DNA from: Megaustenia siamemsis
Taxonomy: Eukaryota; Mollusca; Gastropoda; Stylommatophora; Ariophantidae
DNA length: 64,000 nt
Reading direction: 5' to 3'
Assembly: GCA_032433765.1 (NCBI GenBank)
Contig: JAVIAB010000092.1
Location: 37,811,218-37,875,217, forward strand
Shown here: positions 19,601 through 27,999 of the stretch, piece by piece
Layout: each line of letters opens with the position of its first letter
Numbering within the stretch: the first letter of the stretch is position 1
Position numbers and translations under genes: made by a program
The notes under the pieces: model-generated
The model's database searches: none
What the model saw: only the letters and a program-made list of their open reading frames with translations
Told to the model about the DNA's origin: nothing

Positions 19601-20519
19601 CAAATTATGATCTGTTTCTCAAGAACAAATTATGGCCTGTTTCTCAAGAACAAATTATGACCTGTTTCTGAAGAACAAATTATGATCTGTTTCTCAAGAA
19701 CAAATTATAGCCTGTTTCTCAAGAACAAATTATGGCCTGTTTCTCAAGAACAAATGATCTCTCTCTGCAGTCAAGACTCAATCAGAGTAGGATTTCAGAC
19801 TCTCTCATGAAGTCAGCTGTCTGTTTAAGTGATTGCCCCATATAGTTTCTCTTCCAGGGAGGTGGGTGTGGACCACATTGCTCTTCTCAGGTCTGTGTAC
19901 TGGGGGCAATCCTGTAGAACATGTCTTGTAGTCATATTGTCCAGTGTACAGTAGCATAGGCTGGTTGTACCTATTTTGAATTTGGTGAACATGTGATTTC
20001 TCATTCTATTGTGGCCAGTGCATAGGCGAAGTATGATGACTTGATCCCTCCTTGATAGTTGATGGTATCCGTCCCTTTCGTTATACTTTGGGTGTTCTCG
20101 TTTCCATTTTTCATGATACTGACCTTTGAGGATGGATTTGGCTGCATCATAACTGAGCGGATGGTTCTCTTGTGGTAATCTCCCCCCTCTTTAGCTAATT
20201 TGTCTGCACATTCGTTCCCGTATATATTACAGTGTGATGGTATCCACAGAATGACTACTCTCTGGAAGTTATTGCATAGTTGGTCCAGGGTTGTTCTTAA
20301 GTCATCTAATTCATTGTTCTTGGGGCTTTTTTATTGAACAAATTATCACCTGTTTCTCAATTTTCATCAGATTTCCTGGGACGAACTGAGGTCAGGATCA
20401 AAGATGTTCTTGATGAAAGTGGAGAAAGACGTGGTCCAATCACAAAGAGACTTATACTTCATGAAGTTGAAACCGGCGAGCTGGTCGTCAAGTTGGATCT
20501 ACAGCTATATGAGTCATAG
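2753..20519 (+). CDS. ITSN1: Intersectin, 3' end of gene (last four coding exons, spliced)
   Basis: Intersectin is a multidomain scaffold and Cdc42 exchange factor acting in clathrin-mediated endocytosis and synaptic vesicle recycling; the long form is EH-EH-coiled coil-five SH3-DH-PH-C2. The window holds the last PH helix and the full C2 domain, so this is the long form. Exons are 2753-2835, 9805-9879, 18052-18225 and 20371-20519. All junctions are GT/AG and all three introns are phase 1, so the frame runs without a break to TAG at 20517-20519. C2 landmarks are [39 protein letters not shown] and the terminal [12 protein letters not shown]. Vertebrates have ITSN1 and ITSN2 and invertebrates usually one gene, so the symbol means the orthologue of both. 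The 5' part lies off the left edge. Confidence 0.95.
2836..4019. other. Intron sequence with unnamed repeat fragments
   Basis: Start of the 6,969-bp intron. Around 3400-3560 it resembles a stretch near 36690-36830 (shared blocks such as CTTGTA and AGCCCACACT in the same order), so both are probably copies of one old repeat. 3020-3200 is GC-richer than its surroundings and may be another relic. No gene is recognised. Confidence 0.4.
4020..4665 (-). mobile_element. Two LINE 3' fragments flanked by three copies of one target site
   Basis: The 11-mer AGTGGTCACTA occurs at 4020-4030, 4536-4546 and 4655-4665. The segment 4031-4535 reads on the minus strand as a decayed LINE C-terminus ([19 protein letters not shown]) with a (GATA)n tail. 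The segment 4547-4654 is the 3' end of a related family, also minus strand and also with a (GATA)n tail. The repeated 11-mer is best read as target-site duplications from two successive insertions at the same site. Confidence 0.7.
4666..6180. other. Intronic AT-rich sequence
   Basis: No coding region, RNA gene or repeat family is recognised. Base composition is strongly AT with short homopolymers. Confidence 0.45.
6195..6335 (+). repeat. (TG)n microsatellite followed by a purine tract
   Basis: Imperfect TG repeats run from about 6195 to 6262, followed by a G-rich and then GA-rich tract to about 6320. The open frames here on both strands are artefacts of the repeat. Confidence 0.85.
6570..6840 (-). 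repeat. Repeat fragment with (GATA)n tail
   Basis: Begins with CTATCTATCTATTG followed by a block like those at 4031, 4547 and 59361 (CCGAGCCG, ACATAGGGCAGAA), which is the minus-strand 3' end of a LINE family. Further on, 6755-6780 reads TTAGTCGCCTCTTACGACA, a GC-richer block that I cannot assign. Confidence 0.45.
6841..9804. other. Intronic sequence, mostly unassigned
   Basis: AT-rich. 7120-7330 has weak similarity to a LINE C-terminal region ([10 protein letters not shown], then MKMFRVCQS) and 8230-8600 contains a GC-rich patch near 8513-8585. Neither is strong enough to name. Open frames up to 131 codons here show no recognisable domain. Confidence 0.4.
9805..9879 (+). CDS. ITSN1: Intersectin exon: first C2 strand
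   Basis: A 75-nt symmetric phase 1-1 exon between acceptor TTTTGTTAG and donor ATG/GTAAGT. It reads [20 protein letters not shown] and on to ASDVNG, matching the start of the intersectin C2 domain where a basic linker leads into beta-strand 1. Confidence 0.92.
9880..10351. other. Intronic AT-rich sequence
   Basis: Start of the 8,172-bp intron. No feature is recognised. Confidence 0.45.
10355..10869 (-). mobile_element. LINE 3' end with (TA)n tail
   Basis: Minus-strand non-LTR retrotransposon fragment. From 10869 down it reads [20 protein letters not shown], then a basic region ([10 protein letters not shown]), a tryptophan motif ([10 protein letters not shown]), and a Cys/His cluster CLFCG...RIGKFSHER like the C-terminal zinc knuckle of some LINEs. 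The 3' untranslated end (10378-10480) is shared with the copy at 23104-23318. It finishes in a (TA)n run at 10355-10377 that is likely the expanded 3' tail. Confidence 0.75.
10870..11879. other. Intronic sequence with a G4-type tract
   Basis: AT-rich and otherwise featureless. At 11516-11541 it contains GGGG followed by five TGGG units, a classic quadruplex-forming pattern on the + strand. Confidence 0.55.
11880..12177 (+). mobile_element. LINE C-terminal fragment, left part
   Basis: Reads as a LINE C-terminus: [10 protein letters not shown], then [20 protein letters not shown] and [20 protein letters not shown]. The element resumes at 12590 after a SINE. A homologue that lacks the SINE is at 44790-44944 plus 46090-46360. 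Confidence 0.75.
12178..12589 (+). mobile_element. tRNA-derived SINE inserted in a LINE
   Basis: 412 bp flanked by the 9-bp duplication ACTAAGAAG (12169-12177 and 12590-12598). The head has an A-box-like GGTAGTCTAGAGG and a B-box-like GGGTTAAAATCC. The body block GAATCTGTGGTTCTTT is shared with the SINE at 16240. The end (12532-12577: GAAGCACCTAAGGATTC, then GTGTGCAGTGATGATGATCC) matches the 3' end of the RNase-H LINE at 61855-62986, suggesting shared mobilisation machinery. Confidence 0.82.
12590..12700 (+). mobile_element. LINE C-terminal fragment, right part
   Basis: Continuation of the LINE at 11880-12177 beyond the SINE, reading [20 protein letters not shown]. The homologous stretch near 46290-46350 continues without interruption. 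Confidence 0.7.
13085..13160 (-). mobile_element. Fragment of RNase-H LINE 3' end
   Basis: CATCACTGCACTCC and CCATAGGTGCATCCACCCTC match, in order, the 3' end of the LINE at 61880-61930 read on the + strand. It is a short minus-strand relic directly before a SINE. Confidence 0.5.
13175..13500 (+). mobile_element. Composite SINE with two tRNA-like modules, copy 1
   Basis: Left module: A box CAGCCTAGTTGG and B-box-like GTTTGATTCC. Central block: AATGGGTACCAG...CTGGGAAGG. Right module: GGCAGCCTAGCACATATGGG followed by AATTCAAGTCTC. Same architecture as the copies at 21746 and 25795. Confidence 0.78.
13625..13672 (+). repeat. Poly-C / (CA)n / (GA)n simple repeat
   Basis: A C run of about 20 followed by CA repeats and then GAGAGAG, just left of the 99-bp array. 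It encodes the glycine-rich end of the chance minus-strand frame. Confidence 0.9.
13745..16229 (-). repeat. 99-bp minisatellite derived from a LINE RNase H segment (25 units)
   Basis: The ATTTTTATGAATG start recurs every 99 bp from 13745 to 16220: exactly 25 full units plus the start of a 26th, with no net indel. Read on the minus strand each unit is 33 codons ([32 protein letters not shown]). It aligns over its whole length with residues 273-305 of the RNase-H LINE at 61855-62986 (GHAGVRGNERAD, RLASCAVVEDGQPMDRADII), 20 of 33 residues identical by eye, including the last catalytic Asp of the GNExxD motif. Because 99 is divisible by 3, both strands stay open (907 codons minus, 847 codons plus). 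Those frames are consequences of the repeat and are not called as genes. Confidence 0.93.
16240..16560 (+). mobile_element. tRNA-derived SINE abutting the minisatellite
   Basis: The head has an A-box-like TGGTCTAAAGG (from 16251) and a B box AGGTTCAAATCC (near 16293-16304). The body block GAATCTGTGGTTCTTTTT is shared with the SINE at 12178. It starts within a few bases of the end of the 99-bp array. The right boundary is uncertain. Confidence 0.7.
16600..16930 (-). mobile_element. RTE-like LINE 3' fragment, distal part
   Basis: Minus strand reads [18 protein letters not shown] and [16 protein letters not shown], matching the intact relative at 57880-58020. Together with 17270-17420 it forms one RTE-like copy split by a 339-bp insertion. 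Confidence 0.7.
16931..17269. mobile_element. Unidentified insertion inside an RTE-like LINE
   Basis: 339 bp separating two halves of one LINE copy. The flanks AGCATTAGTTT (16920-16930) and ATCATTTGTTT (17270-17280) match at 9 of 11 positions and look like an aged target duplication. The right end is (CAACTA)2, a possible retroposon tail on the + strand. A 60-codon minus-strand frame ([13 protein letters not shown]...) is of unknown nature. Confidence 0.6.
17270..17420 (-). mobile_element. RTE-like LINE 3' fragment, proximal part
   Basis: Minus strand reads [20 protein letters not shown] and RRIGRIGWK, nearly the same as 57740-57870 on the + strand. It continues at 16930 after the insertion. 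Confidence 0.72.
17421..18051. other. Intronic AT-rich sequence
   Basis: No feature is recognised until the polypyrimidine tract of the next intersectin exon. Confidence 0.45.
18052..18225 (+). CDS. ITSN1: Intersectin exon: C2 core
   Basis: A 174-nt symmetric phase 1-1 exon between acceptor AATTTTAG and donor AATG/GTAAAT. It reads [20 protein letters not shown], then [16 protein letters not shown] and [14 protein letters not shown]. It contains two acidic loops of the C2 fold (SDPYC and YDRD), which in Ca2+-binding C2 domains coordinate calcium; whether this one binds calcium is not shown. Confidence 0.97.
18430..18745 (+). mobile_element. LINE 3' end, GATA-tailed family
   Basis: Reads [20 protein letters not shown], then [20 protein letters not shown] and [14 protein letters not shown], stop. 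Its untranslated end has CTGGGTCTATGCCCTA and GGCTCGAAAGGTCAATAGATA. Relatives are at 59361 (minus), 27640 (plus) and 4547 (minus). Confidence 0.78.
18746..19122. other. Intronic sequence, nothing recognised
   Basis: AT-rich with a short (TA)n run near 19052. No gene or repeat family is identified. Confidence 0.4.
19123..19755 (+). repeat. 25-bp minisatellite (25 units)
   Basis: Units of the form GAACAAATTATGAYCTGTTTCTCAA (19123-19747, exactly 25 x 25 bp) plus the first 8 bases of another. Variants include TATGACC, TATGATC, TATGGCC, TATAGCC and TGTTACTC. No indels are seen. One further unit survives at 20336-20360, beyond a LINE insertion. Confidence 0.95.
19756..20335 (-). mobile_element. 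LINE RNase H / C-terminal fragment inside the minisatellite
   Basis: 580 bp on the minus strand flanked by GAACAAAT on both sides (19748-19755, 20336-20343). Since that 8-mer is part of the repeat unit, it supports insertion into the array. The translation includes [20 protein letters not shown], an RNase H last motif (GNExAD), followed by a C-terminal region with [14 protein letters not shown] and CYC. The 3' untranslated end (TTAAACAGACAGCTG, then CATGAGAGAGTCTG) recurs on the + strand near 55258-55320. Confidence 0.8.
20336..20360 (+). repeat. Last 25-bp unit, next to the splice acceptor
   Basis: GAACAAATTATCACCTGTTTCTCAA is a diverged unit of the 19123 array. It is separated from the array by the LINE and followed immediately by TTTTCATCAG, the acceptor of the final intersectin exon. 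Confidence 0.85.
20371..20519 (+). CDS. ITSN1: Intersectin terminal exon
   Basis: Follows acceptor TTTTCATCAG. It reads [14 protein letters not shown], then [20 protein letters not shown] and [10 protein letters not shown], stop TAG. This closes the C2 fold, and the short tail after LDLQLYE is normal for intersectins. Confidence 0.97.
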
Positions 20520-20850
20520 TAAATGGAGATCTTTTTCATGTCTATATTATTGTTATTTTGGTTATGTTTTAAATAAGTTTTCATTTATTATTTTTGTATT
20601 AATTATATGAACATATTACCGTTTTTAACTTACACAAATTTGTAATTATTGCGCATACTGTCCCAATACATTGTTTTATTTATAAAGGAGAATGTTGCTA
20701 CTTTAAGAGAAAAAAGTCTACGTAAAAAAGTGAGCTATTGCCTCATATTCAGGTACTTGTTGGATTTTGTGATATGTAGATTAAGAGATTATCTATGTTA
20801 ATTATGAAAAAACATTTCAATAAATAACATTTTATATGGCATAAAGTTTA
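20520..20850 (+). promoter_or_regulatory. Intersectin 3' UTR with polyadenylation signal
   Basis: AT-rich sequence after the stop. AATAAA occurs at 20819-20824, about 300 bases past the stop, and is the first canonical hexamer on the sense strand. Cleavage roughly 15-30 bases later would be expected. Other signals further on cannot be excluded. Confidence 0.6.
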
Positions 20851-21720
20851 TGCATGGTTTTGTTTCACTAAAAACTTTGGCCATTTTAATAGGCCAAATG
20901 TGCATTCACCTACTCTCTGATACCGTGACATCAACAAAAATAAACTTCATTATCAGTAGAGTCTTTTTCTTCTTCCTAGAAAATATAAACCTGCAATATT
21001 AGTTTCTCTTTTTTCATAATTTCCATAAATTAATCAGAGTTACAAATCAAAACAAAATTTTAGAGAAAGATCTCAGGCAAAATGGGGTTGTCTGTGAAAA
21101 ACTCATTATAACTATGATGGTTAATTATTCCTCTTTTATTCTTCATTATTGTTAGCTGCTGTTAGTATCTATCCCCAGACATTGATGCTAATTTCAGCTA
21201 TATATTTCACTGTAGTCATAAGGAATTGAAAATCTTGTCCTTCAGAGCCAGCTCAGATCATAATTTGTCTCAAACTGACATTTTTTTTACTTATAGAACT
21301 GAAGAAAATATCCTGCATTTTCTGAAGCTTGACCACAGGGAACGGGCAATAATTATTTTTAAATGATTATTGATACTTCTTAAAAGTGAATTATGTTTCT
21401 TCTTATGAAAAGATGTCTCAAAATTTTAGATGACCATATATGCTGTGTATATGATATCATCAACAGAGGTTGTTTTTTTGTTTCCTGTACCCAGTCCTCA
21501 GTATTTTGAAGTGTATGTTTAACATATAGTAATTATTCTAAAATAACCACTTCCAGAAATATTTGTATTGTTAACAGATATTTGCTTGGAGTTTTATTAT
21601 ATCGCTCATAACTGCCAACTTGTACTGACCAACAATAATTTGTAAATCTGTTTTCAAGAATTTATGTTGCATGTCCAAAGTTACCATTTGTATATTTGAG
21701 AACACACAAGAAAAATTTGG
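20851..21720. other. Intergenic AT-rich sequence
   Basis: Nothing is recognised downstream of the intersectin 3' end until a T run and a composite SINE. Confidence 0.45.
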
Positions 21721-21745
21721 AATTTATTTTTTTTTTTTTTTTTAG

Positions 21746-22085
21746 GGGGCCTCGGTAGCCTAGTTGGGAAAACCACCCGACTAGTCTAGCGACGTTCGGA
21801 CAACCCGTGTTCGATTCCCGCTGGGAGCAGTGTGAATTGTACTCGTGGTTGGAAAAAAAAAAAAAAAAAATACCCCTACGGTCGACCCAGCCGTTGGCAG
21901 AAATGGGTACCAGGGTATTACCCTGGGAAGGTGAGGAATGTCGCTTCGCATCTGAGTTTGGATGCTTGAGGCTACACTATACAGAAATATCCGAACATTT
22001 CTGGATAGGCGGCCGAGCACATATGGGTGTAAACTCGCGTGCTAAGACGCCGGTTCAAGTCTCGTACTTTACCTTACCTTTATGG
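21746..22085 (+). mobile_element. Composite SINE with two tRNA-like modules, copy 2 (best preserved)
   Basis: Left module: A box TAGCCTAGTTGG (21756-21767) and B box GTTCGATTC (21809-21817) at tRNA-like spacing. Central block: AATGGGTACCAGGG...CTGGGAAGGTGAGG. Right module: GGCGGCCGAGC (22009-22019), then GGTTCAAGTC (22052-22061), resembling a Ser/Leu-type tRNA. An A run lies after the left module. It is preceded by a run of T on the + strand. Confidence 0.82.
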
Positions 22086-23103
22086 AATTTTAGTGCATTT
22101 TTACAAATTAAAGTAGCTGTTTTTATAAACTGTTTGAAAATTATTTAATAAAACTGTACACAAATTTGAAGTGGACACATTTGTTATACCATAATTAAAT
22201 ATTGTTCAATCTTAGTGAAAAGATGGTCAGACATAACGTTTAGCTGGTAATTAAACTTCAAGGATTTGTACCAGGATAAATTGAATATGAACTCTGTAAG
22301 CAATCAATCAGTCAAAGCCATTCAGACCCATTTTTGAAACAAATGCCACAAAAAAGCTCTTTCCATCTATACCTCTTAATTTTCTCTGTTACCTTCCAGT
22401 CATGGCCAGTGTCCATTATGGTTCCCTTGAATTCTCTTCTCCATGTATTCCTAACCATTCCCTCTTTTCTTCTATGCTAAGATTAAAATTATCTTCTTCT
22501 TAGCATTCACCCATAACTCTTTCCTTACTTTTGTGGACTTTAGGCTTTCTTTAGATTCAGACCAGATTAATTTTAAATTTAGAAAAATTCCATCATGTGT
22601 CTTTTTCTTTTTACAATTTGACGCAATAATATAATTAAATGTGGTACAAGTCATACATCACTGAAAAGGAAAATGGTTGAAGAAAATGAAAATAGCATTA
22701 TGTTGGTGACATCGGAAGGAAAAATATATTATTTATTATAAATGGTATACAAATATTCAAAGGCTGATAATTTTCAATTCAAAATACCATATTTCACATA
22801 CCTCTATTCTTCCCTGACTAAAAGCATGTTGCTATCAATTCTTCTCAAAATTATACACAACTAATCCAAAGTTCTTCAAAATACACTTTACTTAATGCAT
22901 TTATGTCCTCAAATAATGAAATTAGGTACAAGAAATGGTGTGGACACTATTTGTAAAAAAAAAAGCACACATTTACTTTGAAAACGCAACCACTATATCT
23001 ACTAAAACAAAATACCACATGGCAATTGAAGGAAGTAATTATGAAGCTTCTTCTAGATAATCTAATACTATATAATAATATATAATATATAATAATAATA
23101 GTA
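22086..23103. other. Intergenic AT-rich sequence
   Basis: No gene is recognised. The end (23060-23103) is a TA/TAA-rich tract that is probably the tail of the next LINE. Confidence 0.4.
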
Positions 23104-23318
23104 TGTATGGCCTTTGGCATGTTGACATACGGTTGGTAGCAAGCAATCATGATAAGTCAGTAGTTTGGTAAAGCATTAGTGTCTCATACTGGGTGCTGCT
23201 TTACTGAACATCTTTTCTTGTGGCTAAATTTGCCAATCCTGGACAGACAGATCCATCCACAGAACGAGTAAGGTGTACCTGCGGTACCCGGCCTTGTCTC
23301 CTTTCTCTTGCGCCTTTT
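23104..23318 (-). mobile_element. LINE 3' end, TA-tailed family, copy 2
   Basis: Homologous through its length to 10378-10580 (shared CGGTTGGTAGCAAGCAATCA, GTGCTGCTTTACTGAACATC and CAGACAGATCCATCCACAGA). It is 5'-truncated near 23318 and has a TA/TAA-rich tail at 23060-23103. Confidence 0.8.
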
Positions 23319-23649
23319 ACAAATATTGGTGAATATTTATCAATCATTACTTGACTTTAAAATATTCAACTGTACTCAGTCCGAGCCGATGTGTCGGTGT
23401 TTGGTCAGGTATGCCTTCATAAGTGGAGCCGTTGTGTCGGTTAGTGGTTCGGAAAGAGTTCTGTTGACATGGGTGAGTTGTGATATTTGCGCCCTTTGAT
23501 GTGACACATCCATCTTAACATGGGTAGATTTGCTTAACAATTTGACCCTGGCGGTGACTGTTTATAGCCTACTCTTTTAGACTTTTAACTGCCAGGAGTT
23601 CTTTAACATATGCAAGTGCACAGGACCTCCATTTTTTTTGCTGCTATTC

Positions 23650-23810
23650 GAGATGACTAAATATTGGATCTCACTACCAAGAGACCATTGGCCATGAAAA
23701 AATCATGAATTCAAAGTGAAAAATTCCCACAACATATAGCTGGATTCGAACCTGGGACCTTCCTGTCCAGGGATCAAGATCTTACCTTTAGACTACCCAG
23801 TCCAAATTAA
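23650..23810 (-). mobile_element. tRNA-derived SINE head
   Basis: On the minus strand GGGTAGTCTAAAGGTAAGA (A-box region) is followed by CCCAGGTTCGAATCC (B box). The head resembles the SINEs at 12178 and 16240. Confidence 0.72.
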
Positions 23811-24029
23811 AATTAAACTTTTAGTTGTAGAAAGTGGAAAGAGTGTATGAACTTCATTTCCCACCTCTGTCAGTCTATCTAAAGCTCAGACTTCACTGCA
23901 AGAAGTTTAAATTGTCTTTTGTTGTTGGCAGACTTTGTTTTGTCTTGGACAAACACCTGCATGCAATTTGCAATAATTTTGAGAATGTTTTGTCTTGAAA
24001 TAAAGATTTTGAAGTTGAGAAAATAGTCA

Positions 24030-24160
24030 CAGTAATTTTGGTTTATTACCCCAAAAATCATGTGCCGAAGGTCTATAAACATTACGGTCGCTAACATCAT
24101 ATTCTCCATAGACCACTTGGCGTGATGGGGCACTTTACTTTTTTTTTTTACTTAATTTTG
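24030..24160 (+). mobile_element. 3' part of a SINE of the 29630 type
   Basis: CCCCAAAAATCATGTGCC, then GGTCTATAAACATTACGGTC and CCACTTGGCGTGATGGGG...ACTTTACTTTTTT match the 3' half of the SINE at 29630-29888. Confidence 0.75.
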
Positions 24161-25599
24161 GTTTACAATTTATGTTGATTTGAATTGATATTGAAGGTAG
24201 GTGGGAAGGAGGAGAGGGCTAAAGAAATGTTATTTTCATACAAATTGTTTGAACTATTTTAAATGTTTATTAAAAAAAAACAGAAATCATAAACTCTATT
24301 ATATCCATGATTATTTTTTCTTAGAAAGTATGCAAAACAATGGGGATATAACTAGTAAATTTTAGATTTGTGCTGATTTTGTTGTTATTGATCTATTGAA
24401 CTACAGTCTTTGCCCCTTTTTGACACAGAAACTTATTAAATTGCTGTATGGCCAGGTTTTTCAGCCCACTCAGTTTTTTTTTCTGTTCCCCGGAATGTGT
24501 AAATTGTAAACATTTAGTTTAAAAAAACATGGTAGAAGTGAATGATTTCTTATTTATGTCCACTTAATTGCAAAATGACAGATCCCATCATTTCAGTCAA
24601 CCACCAGCTTGCTTTAATTAGCATGTTTTAACAATTATAAAATATTTCATAATGTGAATTTGTGTACAAATCTCTAGCCTCTTGTTAGTATCTTGATTGC
24701 AAAAGTTGTCACCCAAAGAGGTTGTTAGGTATGATCATTTATTCCCATGCACCTTTTGAAAACATAAAAGAATTGTGTGATATTATCTATATTATTTTTT
24801 TAATGCTACATGGATTTGTGGTACAAGAAATTCCTGTGTTTCTAGAGCTAAAGTAAAAAGACTGGAAAAATAAGAAATGTATGTTATTTCACTGAATTAA
24901 ATCCTTATGTAGAACATAACAGTAGAACATGATTCTATAATAATTGCAGTATTTTTCTTCTATTTTGAGGATCTTTGCCTGAGGGCTTTTCTGGGGACTG
25001 GAGATTAAAAAAACATATGCCCGATGCAGGCAGAGTGTGGTGTGCAGGTCAGAGTTTTGATTTCACTCCCAATAGAAGAGGCTTTTTGACCCTGTTAGAA
25101 ACTGAACCTGTATCCACCCATTCAGCCACCTTTATCTGGCATGGTGTTAAAATGTGTTATAGTTTTATGTGATTTTTTTGTTGTTGATTTGTTTAAATTG
25201 CAAAATATTTTGTAAAATACATCTATCTTAATGAATTTTGTTCTTATGAAAATTTGTCAATCAAAACCACAAAATAATAAATGAGTACTATTCAGAAGTT
25301 GTAATCTATTTTGAAATTTAACTGAAATATGTTGACAATGTCCATAATATGTGGTTCACAAACACAAAAATGATATCCAAAAGAAAAGAAAATTAACACA
25401 AAAGTGATATCCAAAAGAAAAAGAAAATTAGGATTAAAGAAGCAAAATTGTTTGGGATACTAAAAATGGTCGCATAAAGTAGTCAATTTATTAGAATGCT
25501 GACTTTTCAATCCAAAAATATATGTTCTTAGCACTGAAACACTCTGTACATCATGCAGTAAATTTACTTGACTTACATTTAGGAAAGGTAATCTAGTGA
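24161..25599. other. Intergenic AT-rich sequence
   Basis: No gene is recognised. 24975-25110 is somewhat GC-richer and may be an old repeat, but no promoter boxes are convincing. Confidence 0.4.
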
Positions 25600-25765
25600 G
25601 TAGGGAGCCACTTTAGCTCAGAGTAGTGAACTTGTGTACTAAGGAAAAAAGGTTTAGAATGATCCTCTATGTCTGCTACATCCACACAACCCAATTGGGT
25701 ACTGGATTTGTCTGGGAATGTAGGGTGGCCAGGAGTGATAAGAACCACATCTTCCACAAAACGTG
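25600..25765 (+). mobile_element. SINE fragment of the 29630 type
   Basis: GGGAGCCACTTTAGCTCAG is a tRNA-like head, followed by CAATTGGGTACTGGATTTG and TCTGGGAATGTAGGG, the central block common to this SINE group. Decayed. Confidence 0.65.
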
Positions 25766-25794
25766 TTGTTGGTCATTGAAAACTATAGAAATTA

Positions 25795-26050
25795 ACATGA
25801 AACTAACTGACTGGACTACTGATGTTCGGACAAACCGTGTTCGATTCCCACTGAGAGCAGTGTGAGTTTTACTCATGGCTGAAAAAAAAAAAAGAAATAC
25901 CCCTGCTGTCGACCTAGCCGCTGGCAGAAATGGATACCAGGGTCAGAAGTCTCTGAACACTTTTGGAAATGCAGCCAGGCATATGTGGGTGAAAGCTCAC
26001 TGGCTAAGATGCCGATTCAAGTCTTGTACTTTACCTTTACCATATTCCCC
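25795..26050 (+). mobile_element. Composite SINE with two tRNA-like modules, copy 3
   Basis: The left module keeps the B box GTTCGATTCCC and an A-rich linker. The central block is shortened after AATGGATACCAGGGT. The right module ends GATTCAAGTCTTGTACTTT. The A box of the left module is damaged. Confidence 0.72.
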
Positions 26051-27249
26051 ATTTGCCATTAGACATGGAGGGAACCTATTTTTCTTATTAATATGGTGAG
26101 CAAGAGTACCAGTCCCTTCAAAATACTGCAGTCAGGTTTTAAAAACTTGCTGTTTTTTCTTTCTTTCTTTATTATAGTATTAATTCATTTTCCTCTCTGA
26201 CCAATGATGGCACACAGGGCAGAAGTCATAGTTCTCCATAATTTACAATTTTCTGCTAGTTTTTGCAATTCTTGGTTGTTTCTTAGTCCCATGGCTGAGC
26301 ATTCCCTAGTAATTATTCTGCATAGCGATTCAATATTTAATTATTATATAATTTGTGTTATAACAAATAAAATAAAAAAATTTAATGTACAATTTAAATA
26401 AAATTGAAAGAGTTAAATTTTTCTGTGATGTTCAGCATTGTGGTCTTTTGTATATTTTTTTATAAAGGGTTGTGGTATTTTTATAGGGCATTTAAGGAAC
26501 TCTGGTCTCCAAAACTGTCTGTATACTTGATCCCCTATACTTACCATTGGAACTGACATGATTGGTCATTCGCAGTCTTTCTCCATTCAAAGAAACTGGA
26601 TTGAATTTCTTTTAAATTTAGTTATGAGCAAATATGAATATTTTTGTGAATTTCCTTTATTTGATTATATCATAACCTACAGATTAAACTACCAACAATA
26701 ATCAGAACATTTCATTTACATGGAGTAATGATAAATAGTCATTTTATAACTTATACAAAAATCATTATTGTTATTTGTGTAATTTTACAACAACTGTCAT
26801 TATATCTTAGTATAGCTGCACTGTATGCTATAAAACTTGAGCTTTGTATATTGTTTTTAAATTCTTACATACTTTACATTATTTTTAAGAACATATGGGA
26901 ATTGTTTTGAATTGTTTTGTACATATTTTTGCATTGTGTATGGTTTTGATACACGTTTGTATAGTTTATGATGTTTTATTAATTTTGTTTGAAACCATGA
27001 TTCCACTAAACCATTAGGGCATATTGTCAGACCTGAAGAAAAAAAAACTGTAACACACATGCATGTACACCTACTCCTTTTCACCAAATTTTGGTGTGTT
27101 TTTTTTAATCCATTTAAAACAGACATTTGATGGTTTTAAAAAAAGAATATTATGTTTCTTGGGAATGTTTGGCATTTTTTAAAATACTGAAGTATGTGAC
27201 CCATTAAGTGTAACTGAGATTCTAATAAATCTATCTCACCTGTGATATG
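26051..27249. other. Intergenic AT-rich sequence
   Basis: No gene is recognised. 26190-26260 faintly resembles the minus-strand GATA-tailed repeat ends (ACACAGGGCAGAAG). Confidence 0.4.
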
Positions 27250-27387
<138 letters not shown>

Positions 27388-27639
27388 AATATATATGTAA
27401 TCAAATTGAGTTATGACACATGGTAAAAAAAAAAGTAAACAAAAAACAAAGTAAAAAAAAATGTTAACATATTAGCAAAAGTTTATATATAACTTTATAT
27501 ATATATATATATAACTAACAATATAGTTTATTTTGTTTCATAACAAAGTTTGTTATCTGGTACTCTTTATTATCAAAGCCATAGTGATTGAGAGAGAACT
27601 AAACCATTTTGAAAACAAATGCCTATGAAGAATACTCTG

Positions 27640-27965
27640 TGTACAATGAAATTAATTCAAGACTAATATAGAGATAAGAGAAATGGCCTTGTCACCAATG
27701 ATCTCCTCTACAATTAGGAAGAGAAGATGGACATATGTCAGATGTGCTGAGCAGAGGCAACTAGAGAATTACAAAACAGGCTCTTCTAAGGGAAACATCA
27801 GAATACAAAGAAAGGGGAAGAACTAGAGAGACACTGAAAGAACACTTAAAAGAGAAGTAAAGTTGGCAGGCATAGACTCATTAGATAAGATAGAACATCT
27901 CGCCAAGAATAGAGGTGGGTGGTGAAAAACACTAAAAGTCCTAAGTGATATCTAATGACATGGAA
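27640..27965 (+). mobile_element. Decayed LINE C-terminal fragment, GATA-tailed family
   Basis: Reads REVKLAGIDSLDKIEHLAKN with frame breaks, matching [20 protein letters not shown] of the 18430 copy. Heavily mutated. Confidence 0.6.
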
Positions 27966-27999
27966 AGGATCAAGATCAAGACAGTGGCTGAGTAGTTAA

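Noticed and set aside
13745..19755. CRISPR-like arrays
   Set aside because: The 99-bp and 25-bp units are contiguous with no unique spacers, and the genome is eukaryotic.
20334..20519. A small protein starting MNKLSPVS at 20334
   Set aside because: The upstream part is a minisatellite unit and splice acceptor. The coding part is the last intersectin exon.
23308..23499. Short GC-richer frame downstream of a LINE end
   Set aside because: No recognisable protein and no boundaries.
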